A stretch of 64,000 bases of DNA, from positions 131,777-195,776 of the forward strand of contig DEBD01000037.1 in the NCBI GenBank assembly GCA_002348385.1, read 5' to 3'. The notes under the pieces are model-generated. The model had not been told where the DNA came from, ran no database searches, and saw only the letters and a list, made by a program, of their open reading frames with translations. The stretch comes from Gammaproteobacteria bacterium UBA2965 (GTDB lineage Bacteria > Pseudomonadota > Gammaproteobacteria > Pseudomonadales > Azotimanducaceae). Shown in pieces: positions 24,813 to 34,119 of this stretch; positions within the stretch are counted from its first letter, which is position 1; each line of letters begins with the position of its first letter. The position numbers and the translations under genes are program-made.

Positions 24813-27242
24813 ATGGATCACCGTTCAACCAAGCACGCACTTTTCGCCGCAGCGTTGGCCGTCATGTTATTCCAGACGGCAGACGCGCGGTCCGCGGATC
24901 TTGCCGCGGACACCCAATACACCGTGGCTGGGCTGCGGCAGCCGGCAGAGATAATCGTTGATCATTGGGGTATCCCGCACATATACGCCGGCACCCACTA
25001 CGATGCGTTTTTTGTTCAGGGATTCAACGCGGCCCGCGACCGCCTGTGGCAAATCGACCTTTGGCGCAGGCGCGGATTGGGATTGCTCTCCGAAGTACTC
25101 GGCGCGGACTACGTAGAGCAGGATCGCGCAGCAAGGTTGTTTCTGTATCGCGGCGACATGTACCGCGAGTGGCTGGCTTACGGCTCGGATGCCAAGCAGA
25201 TCGCCAGCGCCTTCACGGCGGGCATCAACGCCTACGTGGAGATGCTGCAGGAGCGGCCTGAGCTCATGCCACCGGAGTTTGCACTGCTCGGCTACGGCCC
25301 GGCACGCTGGCAGCCCGAGGACGTGGTGCGAATCCGCAGTCACGGCCTTTGGCGCAACGTGGCCCGTGAAGTGAAGCGGGCACGCATAACGTGCGCTTTG
25401 GGCGTGCAGGCAGCCGACTGGTGGAAGGTAATGGAACCCACGTGGAAGGCAACGGTGCCCGAGGGGCTGAACCCGTGCGCCATACCGGACGGTGTCCTGG
25501 AAGTATATCTGCTCGCCACTGCCCCGGTATCGTTCGCACCACGCGATGGCCAAGCCACCGCCGATCTCTCAAGCGCTCTGCAGCACACGGAACATCTGGG
25601 CAGCAACAACTGGGCCGTGGCGCCCTCGCGAACCAGCACAGGGCGACCCATACTGGCCGACGACCCTCATCGCAGCCACGCGGTACCGTCGCTACGCTAC
25701 ATAGCCCACCTGAGCGCTCCCGGCCTGGATGTGATCGGCGCCGGCGAGCCGGCACTGCCGGGAATCTCCATCGGGCACAACCAGCGCATCGCTTTCGGGC
25801 TCACCATCTTTCCTATCGACCAGGAAGACCTCTATGTGTACCAAACGATACAGCCGCGACGGCGTCGAAATAGCAACAGCAATCCGCCCGCTTACCTGTA
25901 CGGCGGCAAACCCGAAGCACTGCGGGTCATATCCGAGCAGATTCCAGTAAGGGGCGAGGATCCTCGGCAGGTTTCCCTCAAGTTCACACGCCACGGTCCG
26001 GTGGTGTTCGAATCCCAAGATCACACATTCGCCGTGCGCGCCGCCTGGCTGGAGCCGGGAATGGCCCCGTACTTCGGCAGCATTGAATATATGCGAGCGC
26101 AAAACTGGAGAGAGTTCAAGGGCGCCCTGAATCGCTGGGGTGCACCATCGGAAAACCAGGTATTCGCGGACGTCGATGGCAACATCGGATTCAAACCCGC
26201 GGGTCTGTTTCCTCGCCGCACCACGTGGGACGGCTTGTTCCCCGTACCAGGGGATGGTCGCTTCGAATGGGAAGGCTATTTCGACATGGATGCCCTGCCC
26301 GAGGAGTTCAATCCCAGCCGCGGATTCGTGCTGAGCGCAAACGCCCTCAATCTGCCCGCTGACTATCCCATCGACGAGCGGCGGGTGGGATTCGAATGGT
26401 CGGCGCCATGGCGCCAACTGCGTCTGTGGGGAGTGCTAGGGTCGCAACCGGATCACACCCTCACCGATTCCCACGACCTGCAGCGCGACTACCAGTCGGT
26501 GCTGGCCCGCCGCCTGGTGCACAAGTTGCCCAACGCAGCGCGCGGGTCGCATCCGGCGCTCGCCATGCTGAAGAACTGGAATGGACGCATGCTGGAGCAT
26601 TCAGCGGCCGCAGCATTATTTGCCGTCTGGTATCACCGCCATCTGCAGCCGGCGCTGCTCGCAGCGCTGCCCGAGTTCGACGACCGCCGTGAGGCGGCGG
26701 CGCAGCGCATCGACCAACTCGACTCGTTGGCCATACTCAAAGCCCTCGACACGCCCTTTGCCCTGGCCGCCGCCACCGCGAGTCTTGTGCCGGCCTGGGA
26801 AGAGACGCAGGCGTTACTGGGCAGCGTGCCAAGCCGCTGGCGCTGGGGCGATCTGCATCAGATCAAGTTCACCCATCCGCTGCTTCATCTGGCCACCGAC
26901 GAGTTGGCCGAACTGATGGCCTACCGGCCCCACGGGCGGGGCGGTAGCGCCAACACGCCCAACAATACCGGCTTCACCCGGGACAACTTCGACGTGCGCT
27001 CCGGCGCCTCGTTCCGCATGGTGCTCGACGTCGGTCTGTGGGACGACGCGGAGGTAACCAACGCGCCCGGACAATCAGGCGACCCGCGCTCGCCCTTCTA
27101 CGCGAACCTCTTGGAGGGCTGGGCTCAGGATTCGTCGATTCCGCTGCTGTACTCCCGCGACGCCATAGAGGCCAACGAAGCATTCCGGGTGGAACTTTTC
27201 CCCGTCGCACCGGCTTCCCAGGACGAAGAATCACAACCTTGA
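24813..27242 (+). CDS. Penicillin acylase family (Ntn-hydrolase) protein, secreted
   Basis: An 809-residue precursor with a signal peptide (LFAAALAVMLFQTADA). The alpha-chain region has IIVDHWGIPHIYAG and DRLWQIDLWRRRGLG; the beta chain should start at S264 in HLGSNNWAVAPS, where autocleavage frees the nucleophilic N-terminal Ser. Further family marks are GISIGHNQRIAFGLT and the C-terminal RPHGRGGSANTPNNTGF. It cleaves amide bonds in the periplasm; relatives include N-acyl-homoserine-lactone acylases. It is 15 bp after the MFS gene. Whether the target is a nutrient, an antibiotic or a signal is unknown. Confidence 0.9.
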   Translation: MDHRSTKHALFAAALAVMLFQTADARSADLAADTQYTVAGLRQPAEIIVDHWGIPHIYAGTHYDAFFVQGFNAARDRLWQIDLWRRRGLGLLSEVLGADYVEQDRAARLFLYRGDMYREWLAYGSDAKQIASAFTAGINAYVEMLQERPELMPPEFALLGYGPARWQPEDVVRIRSHGLWRNVAREVKRARITCALGVQAADWWKVMEPTWKATVPEGLNPCAIPDGVLEVYLLATAPVSFAPRDGQATADLSSALQHTEHLGSNNWAVAPSRTSTGRPILADDPHRSHAVPSLRYIAHLSAPGLDVIGAGEPALPGISIGHNQRIAFGLTIFPIDQEDLYVYQTIQPRRRRNSNSNPPAYLYGGKPEALRVISEQIPVRGEDPRQVSLKFTRHGPVVFESQDHTFAVRAAWLEPGMAPYFGSIEYMRAQNWREFKGALNRWGAPSENQVFADVDGNIGFKPAGLFPRRTTWDGLFPVPGDGRFEWEGYFDMDALPEEFNPSRGFVLSANALNLPADYPIDERRVGFEWSAPWRQLRLWGVLGSQPDHTLTDSHDLQRDYQSVLARRLVHKLPNAARGSHPALAMLKNWNGRMLEHSAAAALFAVWYHRHLQPALLAALPEFDDRREAAAQRIDQLDSLAILKALDTPFALAAATASLVPAWEETQALLGSVPSRWRWGDLHQIKFTHPLLHLATDELAELMAYRPHGRGGSANTPNNTGFTRDNFDVRSGASFRMVLDVGLWDDAEVTNAPGQSGDPRSPFYANLLEGWAQDSSIPLLYSRDAIEANEAFRVELFPVAPASQDEESQP

Positions 27243-27330
27243 TCTAGGAACTGGCACATGTTCCACTAACACCGTGCAAGCAACGCGCATATCATCTTCA
27301 CGTTGCGTCCCGAACCCGGAGGAAGGAAGC

Positions 27331-28605
27331 ATGCAGCAGGAACAGATAGATACGTTACGCAAACTCATGGAGTACGAGGCGGGCCGCACCACGCCCCCCG
27401 AAGGGTTTCCGGCGCTACCCGATATTCCCGGAGGGCGCTATACGGATGCGCGCTTTTTCGAGCTGGAAAAAGAGCACATCTGGCGAAAATCCTGGCTGCT
27501 GGCATCCCACATAGACGAGGTGCCCGAGCCCGGCTGCTTCCGGTTGTGGGAAAACGCCGGACAACCGGTGGTCATCGTTCACGCCGACAGCGGCGCCATC
27601 AACGCTTTCTACAATACCTGCAGCCACCGGGGCGCGCCGGTAATCACCGAAGCGTCAGGACAGCGCCCGAGGCTCACCTGCAAGTACCACGGCTGGAGCT
27701 ACACCCACGATGGTGAGCTGGTCGCCATCCGCGATCCGGAGGATTTTCGCGATCTGGATTTTTCCTGCCGCGGCCTGCGACCGGTGCGCTGCGAGCGCTT
27801 CGGCAATCTCATTTTCGTCAACTTCGACGATGACGCACCCTCCCTGATGGAGTGGCTCGGCCCCATCGCAGACGAATGGAAGGAGTTTCAGTTCGAGAAC
27901 TGCCGCCTGGCCGCACGCCACATTTTTGATCTCGACTGCAACTGGAAGGTGGCCATGGAGGCCAATACCGAGGTCTACCACGTTCGCAGCATTCATCCCA
28001 AGACCGTTTACCCAATGCTCGACGATCGACGCAACATCAACACCCTCTACCCCAATGGGCACGGCCGCATGGTCGCGCCAGCACAGAAAGGCGCCGAGGC
28101 TATGCGAGCCGGACGCATGGGCGAGTACCCCGAGGTGGAAACCGTGGGGGAAATCGGTCGCACCTGCACCCAGTCTTACGGAATCTTTCCCAATTGGGTG
28201 TCACCGCTGAGCCATCGTGCCATCCCGCCGCTGATTTTCTGGCCCAACGGCATCAACAAGTGCCGGCTGGAAACCTGGACCATGGCACCGGATTGGGGCG
28301 ACCTGCCGGCACCGGACTCCTGGACCGTGAATCAGGGAGAGAGCCTGAATGCGGTGCTGTTGGAAGACACCGAGTTTGGCGGGTGGATCCAGAAATCCAT
28401 GCAGTCATACGGCTTCCAGGGCGTGCCGCTGAGCTATCAGGAGGCGCGCATCTACCACTGGAATCAGTCCGCCGACAAGATGATCGGCATCGACAACATT
28501 CCCCCGGAACTGCGGGTCGCACAGGTGATCGGAGACGAATGGGTATACCCCAACGACCCGCGCATCGAGCTGGCGGAAAAGGAGCTCGCGCAGTCCGCAG
28601 GCTGA
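27331..28605 (+). CDS. Rieske non-heme iron oxygenase, alpha subunit
   Basis: A 424-residue oxygenase, starting at the ATG 27331 after GGAGGAAGG. The Rieske ligands are in NTCSHRGAPV and LTCKYHGWSYT, and the iron site in EANTEVYHVRSIHPKTV. SHRGAP and KYHGW place it in the large group of ring-hydroxylating or carnitine-like Rieske monooxygenases. It is followed after 8 bp by a TetR regulator in the same direction, so the regulator probably senses the substrate or product of this oxygenase. No reductase is adjacent. Confidence 0.91.
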   Translation: MQQEQIDTLRKLMEYEAGRTTPPEGFPALPDIPGGRYTDARFFELEKEHIWRKSWLLASHIDEVPEPGCFRLWENAGQPVVIVHADSGAINAFYNTCSHRGAPVITEASGQRPRLTCKYHGWSYTHDGELVAIRDPEDFRDLDFSCRGLRPVRCERFGNLIFVNFDDDAPSLMEWLGPIADEWKEFQFENCRLAARHIFDLDCNWKVAMEANTEVYHVRSIHPKTVYPMLDDRRNINTLYPNGHGRMVAPAQKGAEAMRAGRMGEYPEVETVGEIGRTCTQSYGIFPNWVSPLSHRAIPPLIFWPNGINKCRLETWTMAPDWGDLPAPDSWTVNQGESLNAVLLEDTEFGGWIQKSMQSYGFQGVPLSYQEARIYHWNQSADKMIGIDNIPPELRVAQVIGDEWVYPNDPRIELAEKELAQSAG

Positions 28606-28613
28606 GCCGCTCC

Positions 28614-29276
28614 ATGGCCGAGCCAAAGCAAAGGCCCCTCACCAGGCTGCAGCGTCAACGCAGGGAGCGGATTCTGCAGGCGGTCCGCGACCAGCTTGAA
28701 AGCGGGGGTTATTCGGGGGTGAGCATGCGCGACCTGGCGGAGCTCGCCGAGGTATCCCCGACCACGCTGTACAATCTGTTCGACAACAAGGACACGCTGA
28801 TCATGGCGGCGCTGACCGACTTGTTGGATCAGCTCAGCAACGCGGCTGGGCAACGTATGCTGAGCGGTATCGATCGCATGCTGACCAACTACCAGGTGAC
28901 AGCGGCTCAGATCAAGGCAAGCCCGCACTACGCCCAGGCCATGACCCGCATGCTGTTCAACGCGGGCCCCGATGACCCGGTCACCCGTATCCTGCTGCAC
29001 GACCCCATCGCCAGCACCAAGCAACGGGTCATGGAGATGCAGGAAGATGGTGACATATGCGGCAACATCGACGTAGACCTGCTGGCAAGACGAATCAGCT
29101 CCAGTAACTGGTCGGTGAACATGTTATGGATGAAGAATCTGCTCCACATCGATGAGCTGGCACGAGAGTACAAGCGCAACCTGATCCTCATCCTGCGGCC
29201 TTTCATGGCTCCAGCCACGGCACGCAAATACCAAAGTGCGGTGTTGGGCGAAGCTCCCCTCGCCTCGGCGTCCTGA
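28614..29276 (+). CDS. TetR family transcriptional regulator
   Basis: A 220-residue regulator. The N-terminal helix-turn-helix is complete: RERILQAVRDQLESGGYSG, MRDLAELAEVSPTTLYNLFD and NKDTLIMAAL. The C-terminal ligand domain is variable and gives no substrate clue. It starts 8 bp after the Rieske gene and shares its message, pointing to autoregulation together with the oxygenase. It is the only clear DNA-binding regulator in the window and could control other operons, for example through the palindrome at 42147. Confidence 0.92.
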   Translation: MAEPKQRPLTRLQRQRRERILQAVRDQLESGGYSGVSMRDLAELAEVSPTTLYNLFDNKDTLIMAALTDLLDQLSNAAGQRMLSGIDRMLTNYQVTAAQIKASPHYAQAMTRMLFNAGPDDPVTRILLHDPIASTKQRVMEMQEDGDICGNIDVDLLARRISSSNWSVNMLWMKNLLHIDELAREYKRNLILILRPFMAPATARKYQSAVLGEAPLASAS

Positions 29277-29295
29277 CCGCGGGAAGGCCTTGCTC

Positions 29296-30483
29296 GTGCG
29301 ATCCGGCATTGCATTAGTGCGCATTGCGACTCGTTTGGCGGCCACAATCCCGACGCTGCTGTTTCCCATCGCACACGCGCATTTCGGCGATGGGCCCCAC
29401 CCCGTGGCGCCTGCGGAAATCCTCACCTGGAACGACGAGCAGCGCAGCGTAGGATTTCGCAGCTACGCCGACATCTTCCCCACCCGCACTATCCGCGCGG
29501 GGGAAATCACGAGCCCACTGGTTGAGAACCACCAAGACCTGTCGGGCGTCAGCTACTCGTGGGAAGGCAAGACCTTTACGCTGGACGACTACCTGCAAGC
29601 CAACCGGGTGGCCGGCATTATCGTCGTGCAGGGAGGGCGAATTCGCTTTGAGCGCTACCGACTCGACAGCGGCCCCTCCACGGTGTGGGTCAGCTACTCC
29701 ATCGCCAAGTCCGTGGTGAGCATGCTATTCGGTGCCGCCATCGCGGACGGCTACATCGAGGGCGTGAAAGACCCAATTACCCGTTACCTGCCTCGGCTCG
29801 CAGGCGGCGCCTACGAAGGCGTATCCGTCGAGCAACTGCTGCAGATGTCTTCCGGTGTGACCTGGCAAGAGGACTACGTGGACCCGCAAGCAGACGTGTC
29901 CCGACTACCCAGCAGGATTCTGCCGCTCATCGACTACATGCAGGCGCTCCCGCGCGCAGCCAAGCCCGGAACCAAATTCAATTACTCCACCGGAGAGACC
30001 CATCTGGCAGGCGCCGTGCTGCGCGCCGCCATCGGTAACAATCTGGCCGACTACCTCACCCACAAGATCTGGCAACCGTTCGGCATGGAGGCCGACGGCA
30101 ACTGGATGCTGGGCACCAGAGGCGGCGCGGAGCACGCCGGATGCTGCATCAGCGCCACCCTGCGCGACTACGCCCGGCTAGGCCTGTTCGCCATGGGCGG
30201 CGGGGTAGCCGCGGACGGCTCCCGTATTCTGCCGCCCGACTGGATGGCCGCGTCAACTTCGCCCTCGCCCAACTTTCCGGGATACGGATACTTCTGGTGG
30301 CTGCGCGAGGGCGGCGCGTTTGCCGCGGTAGGCATCTACGGCCAACTCATCTGGGTCGACCCGAACAACGAGATCGTCATTGCCATGCAGAGCGCATGGC
30401 CCAGCGCTGGAAGCCGCGCGCTGGCGGGCCAACGTTGGGCCGTTGTCGACGCCATCGCCACAGCCGTGAACGCGGAGAATTGA
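29296..30483 (+). CDS. Serine hydrolase, beta-lactamase class C family, exported
   Basis: A 395-residue penicillin-binding-protein-fold hydrolase, from GTG 29296 after GGGAAGG. A signal peptide is seen (LAATIPTLLFPIAHAHF). The catalytic SxxK is in VSYSIAKSVVSML and the Tyr motif in KFNYSTGETHLAGA; the third motif is replaced by GIYGQLIWV. It hydrolyses esters or lactones of unknown kind; class C beta-lactamase activity is not implied. The start follows the TetR stop by 19 bp, so the three genes may form an operon. An ATG at 29236 inside the TetR gene is less likely to be used. Confidence 0.85.
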   Translation: MRSGIALVRIATRLAATIPTLLFPIAHAHFGDGPHPVAPAEILTWNDEQRSVGFRSYADIFPTRTIRAGEITSPLVENHQDLSGVSYSWEGKTFTLDDYLQANRVAGIIVVQGGRIRFERYRLDSGPSTVWVSYSIAKSVVSMLFGAAIADGYIEGVKDPITRYLPRLAGGAYEGVSVEQLLQMSSGVTWQEDYVDPQADVSRLPSRILPLIDYMQALPRAAKPGTKFNYSTGETHLAGAVLRAAIGNNLADYLTHKIWQPFGMEADGNWMLGTRGGAEHAGCCISATLRDYARLGLFAMGGGVAADGSRILPPDWMAASTSPSPNFPGYGYFWWLREGGAFAAVGIYGQLIWVDPNNEIVIAMQSAWPSAGSRALAGQRWAVVDAIATAVNAEN

Positions 30484-30591
30484 TGTGAGCCGACTACCCG
30501 CGGGCGCAGAAGCTTTGTTTTCATAAACGCGGGCGACGACGCGGGCACAAGAAACCGCATACACTTTGCATCGGACACGACGGGGGCCCCT

Positions 30592-31743
30592 ATGCAATTT
30601 TCGTTTTCTGAAGAGCAGCAGCAATTTCGTGACATGCTGCGGCGGTTTCTGGCGGAAACTTCACCGACCACCGAAACGCGCCGTCTCATGGAGACCGAAC
30701 AGGGTTTCGATCGCGATGTATGGGCGCGCATGAGTCAGGAATTGGGGCTGGCAGGCCTTGGTATTCCCGAGGCGCACGGAGGGGCTGGCTTCGGTATGGT
30801 GGAGGTGTGCGTCGCCCTGGAGGAAATGGGACGCGGCATTACCTGCACCCCGTACTTCGCCACCAGCGTCTTGGCCGCCAAGGCCATCGAACACGTAGCC
30901 AGCGCCACCGTGCAGGCACATCTGCTGCCGCAGATTGCGTCCGGCGAGCTCACGGCCACCCTGGCAGTTACCGAACCCGATGGCAGCCCGAACCTGGCAG
31001 ATGTGAAGACGTCGGCGGTGCCAGCAGACGACGGCTACGTTCTCAATGGCGATAAGCGTTTCGTCATCGACGGCTGCAGCGCGGAGCTGCTGCTGGTGGT
31101 CGGTCGCACTCCAGAAACTTCCGGCACACACGGCCTGTCGCTGTTTCAGGTAGCCCCGGACGCGAGCGGCCTCACGCGCTCCCCTTTGGAGGTGATGGAC
31201 CCAACCCGCAAGCTGGCACACCTGCACCTGGAAAACACCCCGGCCACTCTGCTGGGCGTCGCGGACGCCGCCGCTAGCGGGCTGCAGCACACGCTCGATC
31301 TGGCCGCACTGGCACTGGCCAACGAGATGGTGGGCGGCGCCGAGCGACTGCTGGAGGATACCGTGGAGTACACGAAACTGCGGGTGCAATTCGGCCGCAC
31401 CATCGCCTCGTTTCAGGCCATTAAGCACCGATGTACTGAAATGCTACTGGCGGTGGAACTGGCCAAGTCCACGGCTTACTACGCCGCCGAAGCCGCAGAC
31501 GAACAGTCACCCGAGCTTGCCGCACTAGCCAGCCAGGCGAAAGCCATGGCGGCAGACACCTACGTGCAGCTGGCCAAGGAAGCCGTTCAGCTGCATGGGG
31601 GGATCGGCTTCACCTGGGATAACGACACCCACTTGTGGTTCAAGCGTGCCAAGAGTTCGGAGGTGCTGCTGGGTGATCCAGCCTGGCACCGCGAACGCAT
31701 GATCCAGAATACGGTCGATCACATGCAGGTGGCGCAGGCATGA
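30592..31743 (+). CDS. Acyl-CoA dehydrogenase, likely first subunit of a heteromer
   Basis: A 383-residue FAD enzyme of acyl-CoA dehydrogenation. FSEEQQQFRDMLRRFLAE opens the helical domain, GIPEAHGGAGFGMVEVCVAL and ATLAVTEPDG follow, and QLHGGIGFTWDNDTHLWFKR is the C-terminal signature. It overlaps the next dehydrogenase gene by 4 bp (ATGA). Adjacent overlapping pairs of this type encode alpha2-beta2 dehydrogenases in steroid side-chain and ring catabolism, where the active site is shared. The substrate is probably a bulky acyl-CoA. Confidence 0.9.
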   Translation: MQFSFSEEQQQFRDMLRRFLAETSPTTETRRLMETEQGFDRDVWARMSQELGLAGLGIPEAHGGAGFGMVEVCVALEEMGRGITCTPYFATSVLAAKAIEHVASATVQAHLLPQIASGELTATLAVTEPDGSPNLADVKTSAVPADDGYVLNGDKRFVIDGCSAELLLVVGRTPETSGTHGLSLFQVAPDASGLTRSPLEVMDPTRKLAHLHLENTPATLLGVADAAASGLQHTLDLAALALANEMVGGAERLLEDTVEYTKLRVQFGRTIASFQAIKHRCTEMLLAVELAKSTAYYAAEAADEQSPELAALASQAKAMAADTYVQLAKEAVQLHGGIGFTWDNDTHLWFKRAKSSEVLLGDPAWHRERMIQNTVDHMQVAQA

Positions 31744-32993
31744 GCGAATCCAACGAAGAACAAGTGCGAACCGAGGTACGCGAATGGCTGGCCGCCAACT
31801 GGAACCCATCATTGTCACTGCAGGAGTGGCGTAACAGGCTGGTGGACAGTGGCTGGGGAATGGCCGACTGGCCATCCGAGTGGCACGGCCGTGACCTGCC
31901 CGCACGTCTTGTACGTTTGGTGGAAGACGAGTTTGCTGCAGCCGGTGCGGTGGGTGCCGCCCGTCAGGGAATTCGGCTGCTGGCGGCCGCCACACTGCTG
32001 GAACACGGCAGCGACGCCCACAAAGCGCAATTCCTGCGCCGCATCCTCACTGGCGAAGATACCTGGTGCCAGCTGTTCAGCGAGCCTGGCAGCGGCTCGG
32101 ATCTGGCAGGCGCCACCACGCGCGCGGAGCTCAAAGGCGACAAGTGGATCATCAACGGACAAAAGCTATGGACTACCAGCGCGCACCACGCAGACTGGGG
32201 GCTGCTGCTGGCCCGGACCAACCTGGATGTCCCGAAGCACGAGGGGATGACCTATTTCGTTATCAACATGCGACAACCCGGGGTAGAGGTGCAACCGCTC
32301 AAACAAATGAACGGGCACGCGTCTTTCAACCAGGTGTTTTTCACCGACGCCGAGGTTCAGCGCGACCACCTCGTTGGAGAGCTTAACAAGGGTTGGACCG
32401 TGGCCATGACCACGCTGGCCCATGAGCGGCGGCGGGCCGACGGCGCCCGCGCCACGGCCGAACAAGAAGGTGGGCCAGTGCGGCAAGGCCGAATCTACGA
32501 AGAGGAAGCCGCCGAGAGCGCCACCCTGCTCGAACCCTACAAGTGGTATCCCCAGCGTGCCGGGCGGGTCGACCTGGCGCTGCCCAGAGCAGTTGAAACG
32601 GGCCGCATCGACGACCCAGTGGTGCGCCAGGAACTGGCCAAGCTGCTCAGCCTGGCCCGCGCCACCGAGTGGACCGCCCGGCGCGCCAGGGCAGAGCAGC
32701 AACGAGGCCAGCCGCCTGGGCCGGGCGGATCGTTAGGCAAGCTGGCCGCCAGCCACGTGGCCAGGGCGGCGGCTCATGTTCACACCATCATCTCTGGCGC
32801 CGATGCATTGTTGTCCGGCGACCATTCACCCCATGACGGCACCATCGCCGAGATCCTGGTGTCGGTGCCCGGGGGCTCCATCGCTGGCGGTACAGATGAG
32901 ATTCAGCGCAACATCATTGCCGAAAGAGTGCTGCTCATGCCCAAGGAAGCCCGGTTCGATACCGGGCCCTTTAGGGAAGTGAGAAGGAACTGA
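31740..32993 (+). CDS. Acyl-CoA dehydrogenase, likely partner subunit
   Basis: A 417-residue acyl-CoA dehydrogenase. Visible are WPSEWHGRDLPARL, the FAD-binding LFSEPGSGSDLAGATTRA, INGQKLWTTSAHHADWGLLL and the C-terminal GGSIAGGTDEIQRNIIAERV. The start overlaps the previous gene by 4 bp, so the two are translated together. A charged insertion (about residues 230-265, rich in Arg, Glu and Gly) separates the middle and C-terminal domains. With its neighbour it is expected to form a heterotetramer. Confidence 0.9.
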   Translation: MSESNEEQVRTEVREWLAANWNPSLSLQEWRNRLVDSGWGMADWPSEWHGRDLPARLVRLVEDEFAAAGAVGAARQGIRLLAAATLLEHGSDAHKAQFLRRILTGEDTWCQLFSEPGSGSDLAGATTRAELKGDKWIINGQKLWTTSAHHADWGLLLARTNLDVPKHEGMTYFVINMRQPGVEVQPLKQMNGHASFNQVFFTDAEVQRDHLVGELNKGWTVAMTTLAHERRRADGARATAEQEGGPVRQGRIYEEEAAESATLLEPYKWYPQRAGRVDLALPRAVETGRIDDPVVRQELAKLLSLARATEWTARRARAEQQRGQPPGPGGSLGKLAASHVARAAAHVHTIISGADALLSGDHSPHDGTIAEILVSVPGGSIAGGTDEIQRNIIAERVLLMPKEARFDTGPFREVRRN

Positions 32994-33081
32994 CAGGTGG
33001 AGAGGTTCGGCTTGATGCCACGCCCTTGAAGCCAACTACCCTGCGCAAAAGGCGTGAATCACCAGAGCAGTACGGGGTCTA

Positions 33082-33279
33082 CTAACAAGGCGCTGCAGCA
33101 AACGGACCCGCCGGTTCACTAGTGAGTCGACGGACCGCCTCTTCCATGATGAGCAGCGCTTTCTCCCTCACCACCGGGAAAGCAACGTGGTAGGCGGCGA
33201 ATACAGGTACACGCTGTCTTTCGGCGCGTCCTCCATAGTAGGCTAGGGGTTCGCTGCCAGACCAACCCTGTAAGGGAGC
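33082..33279 (-). pseudogene. Coding-like fragment on the minus strand, unrecognised
   Basis: In the 290-bp gap 32994-33283, the minus strand has an open frame of about 65 codons with VPVFAAYHVAFPVVREKALL and IMEEAVRRL, which reads like real protein, and a stop at 33082-33084. No start codon or ribosome-binding site is present, and it covers the leader of the next gene. It may be the tail of a decayed gene. I do not recognise the family. Confidence 0.25.
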
Positions 33280-33283
33280 TCAA

Positions 33284-34093
33284 ATGTTCGAATCCGATTC
33301 CGCGGCCCTGGGCTTCGAGCTCGACGACGGCGTGGCCACCATCACATTCAATCGCCCCGAAGCGCGCAACGCTCTGAACGACGACGTGACGCGCAACTTC
33401 GCGCCAGCCCTGGCCTGGTGCGCGGAGTCCGACGACGTGAGAGCGGTAATTCTCACCGGGGCCGGCGGCGCATTCTGCGCGGGGGCCGACGTGGGGCGGC
33501 GGCGTCCGGGAGAGCAGGAAGAGCCGCCCACCATCGAGGCGCAATTCCAGGCCATGAAAGAACGCCACCGCTCAATGGGAACTGCCTTGTACGCGCTGCG
33601 CAAACCCACCATCGCCGCGGTGCCCGGCGCGGCCGCGGGCGCCGGAATGACCTTTGCGCTGGCGTGCGATATGCGCCTTGCCGCTACCAGCGCCTTTTTC
33701 ACCACGGCCTATGCCCGCATCGGCCTGTCCGGCGATTACGGCGTTGCCTGGCTACTGTCTCGGGTGGTGACCCCGGCCTATGCCCGCCAGCTCCTCCTCA
33801 CCTCCGAACGCGTCAGCGCCGAGCAGGCGCTCGCCAAGGGGCTTGTGAACTACGTGTATCCCGACGACGCACTCATGGACGAGGCGCGCAGCCTGGCGAA
33901 GCAGTTTGCCGCCGGCCCCCCCATTGCCTATCGCTACATCAAAGACAACCTGGACGAAGCCTTTCTGCTGGATCACCCCACCGCCGTGGCTCACGAAACC
34001 CAACGCGTGGTCAAATCGGGCTCAACCCACGACTCCCGCGAAGCACGGGCCGCATTTGCAGAGAAGCGCAAGCCGAAGTTTCAGGGACGCTAA
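33284..34093 (+). CDS. Enoyl-CoA hydratase/isomerase family protein
   Basis: A 269-residue crotonase. TITFNRPEARNALNDDV, the oxyanion strand LTGAGGAFCAGADVG and VPGAAAGAGMTFALACDMRL are in the right order, followed by AYARIGLSGDYGVAWLLSRV. The residue positions of the two hydratase glutamates are not clearly kept (GLSGDYG), so isomerase or hydrolase activity is possible. A ribosome-binding GGGAG precedes the ATG. It is likely to work after the paired acyl-CoA dehydrogenases 290 bp upstream. Confidence 0.9.
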   Translation: MFESDSAALGFELDDGVATITFNRPEARNALNDDVTRNFAPALAWCAESDDVRAVILTGAGGAFCAGADVGRRRPGEQEEPPTIEAQFQAMKERHRSMGTALYALRKPTIAAVPGAAAGAGMTFALACDMRLAATSAFFTTAYARIGLSGDYGVAWLLSRVVTPAYARQLLLTSERVSAEQALAKGLVNYVYPDDALMDEARSLAKQFAAGPPIAYRYIKDNLDEAFLLDHPTAVAHETQRVVKSGSTHDSREARAAFAEKRKPKFQGR

Positions 34094-34119
34094 TCATCAG
34101 CCACGACCGGGAGAACGCG

